This document shows, piece after piece, positions 32,333-33,819 of a stretch of DNA of 33,819 bases. A model generated the notes under the pieces. The model saw only the letters and a program-made list of their open reading frames with translations. It had not been told where the DNA came from and made no database searches. Source of the stretch: Rubrivivax sp. (GTDB lineage Bacteria; Pseudomonadota; Gammaproteobacteria; Burkholderiales; Burkholderiaceae_C); contig JADMJD010000129.1 of NCBI GenBank assembly GCA_018780805.1, positions 1 through 33,819 of the forward strand. The letters are read 5' to 3'. Position 1 is the first letter of the stretch. Each line of letters starts with the position of its first letter. The position numbers were made by a program, and so were the translations under genes.

Positions 32333-32357
32333 CCGGCTTCCATCGGTCTGCCAACGA

Positions 32358-32383
32358 GGGCTGCCTGCGGGCAGCCCTTTTTT
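32358..32383 (+). terminator. intrinsic terminator of the porin-glnK-amtB operon
   Basis: GGGCTGCC-TGCG-GGCAGCCC is a perfect eight-pair hairpin followed by TTTTTT and then GTTTT. It begins 26 bases after the amtB stop. It may also limit read-through into the convergent glycosyltransferase gene. Confidence 0.93.
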
Positions 32384-32406
32384 GTTTTCTGGCGCGCGCG
32401 AGGTGC

Positions 32407-33600
32407 TCAGCGCAGGCCGGCCTCGATGAGGTCGGCCACCTTGTCGCCGGTCTGCCCGGGCCGCATCCCGTGGTGCTGCTGTGCCAACGCCTGGGCGCGG
32501 GCCCGCCAGCCGGGCTCGTCCAGCAGCTGGCGCAACAGCGGCAGCGGGTCGGCCGCCGGCTCGCCGGGCTCCAGCACCAGGCCGATGCCCGCCCGCGCCA
32601 CGCGCCAGGCCACCATGGCCTGCTCCATGTGGCGCGGCAGCACCAGCTGTGGCCGGCCGGCCAGCACGGCCGCCGTCACCGTGCCGATGCTGGCGTGGGT
32701 CACCACCAGGTCGGCGCTGGCCAGCGCGGCGTCCACCCGCACCGGCTCGGGCTCGATGCGCATCTGGGTGGCGCCCAGGCGCCGTGCGGCGTCCGGGTGC
32801 ACACCCTTGGCATGCACCAGCGCCACGGTGCCGGCGGCGTGCAGCGCCTTCAGCACTGGCTCGAAGCGCGCATCGGCCGGCGCCAGGTAGGCAAACACAC
32901 GCGGCCCGTCACCGGCTGGCCAGGGCGCCACCGGCCCGACGTCGTCGGCAAACACCGGGCCCAGCACGGGTGCCTGCCCCTCGGTGTCCGGGTAGTGGCA
33001 AAGCTCCGGCAGCGAGACGTTGGCGCGCACCGCCTGGTCGAACAAGGCCGTCAGGCGTGGCAGCGGGGCCAGCCCCAGCAGCGCCAACGCAGCGTTGGTG
33101 GGGGCCAGCACCTGGGCGTCCCAGCCCGGGCAGGCCGCGTCTCCGCCGGGCAACCAATGCGCCATCGGCGGGAAGTGCGGCCCCAGCGGCGGCACCTCGA
33201 AGTTGTTGCCCACCAGCCAGTGGCGCAGGCCCAGGCCACGCGCGGCCAGCGTGGCCGTGGGTGCGTGGTCGCACACCACGCCATCGGCACGCCAGAGCTG
33301 CATCAGCGCCCGCCAGGCGCCCAGCAGGGCGGCCAGGCCTGCAGGGTCCAGCCAGCCGGCCGCCACCAGCACCGTGGCGTAATTGCCCAGGCGCGGCGCA
33401 CGTGTCACGCTGGGCAGCCAGACCGGCGCCTGCAGCATCTCAAAACCTTCGGCCGCCACCCGCGGGTGTGCGCGCGACAGGTCGCGCAGCACAAAGACCA
33501 CGGTGTGTCCGCGCTGCCGCAGCGCACGCGCCGTGACCAGCATGCGGTCCAGGTGGCCCATGCCGCTGCCCATCTCCCAGGCCAACATCAGACGGGCCAT
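32407..33600 (-). CDS. MGT/UGT-like glycosyltransferase (GT-B fold)
   Basis: The protein has 397 aa with no signal peptide. It starts MARLMLAWEMGSGMGHLDRM, the GxGxGHxxR opening of the macrolide/UDP-glucuronosyl transferase group. LVTARALRQRGHTVVFVLRD follows. The C-terminal nucleotide-sugar domain has ASADLVVTHASIGTVTAAVLAGRPQLVLPRHMEQAMVA, equivalent to the H-x-G-x-GT-x-E-x-L-x-x-G-x-P donor site, although the usual second Gly and Glu are replaced (ASIGTVTAAV). A strong ribosome site GGAGG lies five bases before the ATG, which is why this start was chosen over the longer open frame. The acceptor and sugar are unknown; it is a single gene, divergent from gshA. Confidence 0.85.
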   Translation of the reverse strand: MARLMLAWEMGSGMGHLDRMLVTARALRQRGHTVVFVLRDLSRAHPRVAAEGFEMLQAPVWLPSVTRAPRLGNYATVLVAAGWLDPAGLAALLGAWRALMQLWRADGVVCDHAPTATLAARGLGLRHWLVGNNFEVPPLGPHFPPMAHWLPGGDAACPGWDAQVLAPTNAALALLGLAPLPRLTALFDQAVRANVSLPELCHYPDTEGQAPVLGPVFADDVGPVAPWPAGDGPRVFAYLAPADARFEPVLKALHAAGTVALVHAKGVHPDAARRLGATQMRIEPEPVRVDAALASADLVVTHASIGTVTAAVLAGRPQLVLPRHMEQAMVAWRVARAGIGLVLEPGEPAADPLPLLRQLLDEPGWRARAQALAQQHHGMRPGQTGDKVADLIEAGLR

Positions 33601-33652
33601 GTGTCCTCCGGCGCGGCCGCGGGGTGTGCAAGCGTGGCTGCACCCGTGCATC

Positions 33653-33658
33653 CTAGAA
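33653..33658 (+). promoter_or_regulatory. possible -10 box upstream of gshA
   Basis: TAGAAT lies 30 bases before the gshA start in the 87-base gap between the divergent genes. No convincing -35 box stands 16-18 bases upstream, so this is a weak call. Confidence 0.3.
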
Positions 33659-33687
33659 TGGGTTTTCTGCCTCTGCCGAGCACGTCC

Positions 33688-33819
33688 ATGGTCCCGCACC
33701 TCATCACCGCGCTCAACGGCCCCATCAACGAGCTGGAACAGCGCATCCTCGAGTCCATGCCGGCCATCGAGCGCTGGTTCCGGCTGGAGTGGATGGAGCA
33801 CACGCCGCCGTTCTACACC
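33688..33819 (+). CDS. gshA: glutamate-cysteine ligase, N-terminal fragment
   Basis: Only the first 44 codons are inside the window. MVPHLITALNGPINELEQRI and AIERWFRLEWMEHTPPFYT match the N-terminus of the proteobacterial glutamate-cysteine ligase first described from Acidithiobacillus, common in Betaproteobacteria and unlike E. coli GshA. The enzyme joins glutamate and cysteine in the first step of glutathione synthesis, in the cytoplasm. The rest of the gene runs off the right edge. Confidence 0.85.
   Translation, partial: MVPHLITALNGPINELEQRILESMPAIERWFRLEWMEHTPPFYT

Overview
The window is about 70% GC, densely coded on both strands, and looks like a chromosomal segment of a betaproteobacterium, probably order Burkholderiales. 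The signs are a 'ferrooxidans-type' glutamate-cysteine ligase start (gshA), a TorF-family porin / glnK / amtB operon, an AmtB with a cleavable signal peptide and Ala-rich leader, and a GCGAACGAAGTGAGC-type intergenic palindrome of the kind common in Comamonadaceae and relatives. No integrase, transposase, CRISPR array or phage gene is visible. The placement is inferred from gene content, not from a search.

Layout. 1-2053 (+): tail of mmsA, an exported M28 metallopeptidase and a small exported TPR protein. 2199-5530 (+): two tandem lipoproteins of unknown function, each with a run of glycines after the lipidated cysteine. 5600-7628 (+): a DUF3237 protein overlapping a helical-repeat/GGDEF diguanylate cyclase. 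7650-12294 (-): a NitT/TauT-type ABC importer operon (binding protein, ATPase, permease) ending in a PhoX-family phosphatase. 12354-13103 (+): an SDR oxidoreductase.

13121-22686 (-) is the unusual part. In transcription order it holds an exported caspase-fold protein that has lost both catalytic residues, an RlpA lytic transglycosylase/SPOR lipoprotein overlapping it by GTGA, a membrane-anchored TIR protein whose only full-length start appears to be ATC, and a protein of about 1870 residues. That last protein fuses two alpha/beta-hydrolase domains, each with a visible Ser-His pair, to a CHAT (caspase-like) protease domain with an intact His/Cys dyad and a helical tail. The TIR + CHAT + lipase-like + pseudo-caspase combination resembles the parts list of bacterial conflict or programmed-death signalling. 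It is my main candidate for an undescribed system, but the functional link is inference.

22731-24712 (+): a diheme c4-like cytochrome and a triheme cytochrome c, overlapping by ATGA. 24742-27767 (-): two translationally coupled proteins with DUF4304-like N-termini. 27851-27925 (-): tRNA-Arg(CCG). 27973-29511 (-): the ComM/YifB AAA ATPase. 29729-32332 (+): TorF-family porin, glnK and amtB behind a sigma-54 promoter with tandem NtrC-like sites, closed by a strong intrinsic terminator. 32407-33600 (-): an MGT-type glycosyltransferase. 33688 to the end (+): the start of gshA.

The clearest functional unit is the nitrogen operon: NtrC and sigma-54 switch it on under nitrogen limitation, AmtB admits ammonium and GlnK gates AmtB. 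No stretch of more than 300 bases lacks a gene; the largest gap (29512-29728) is the regulatory region of that operon.
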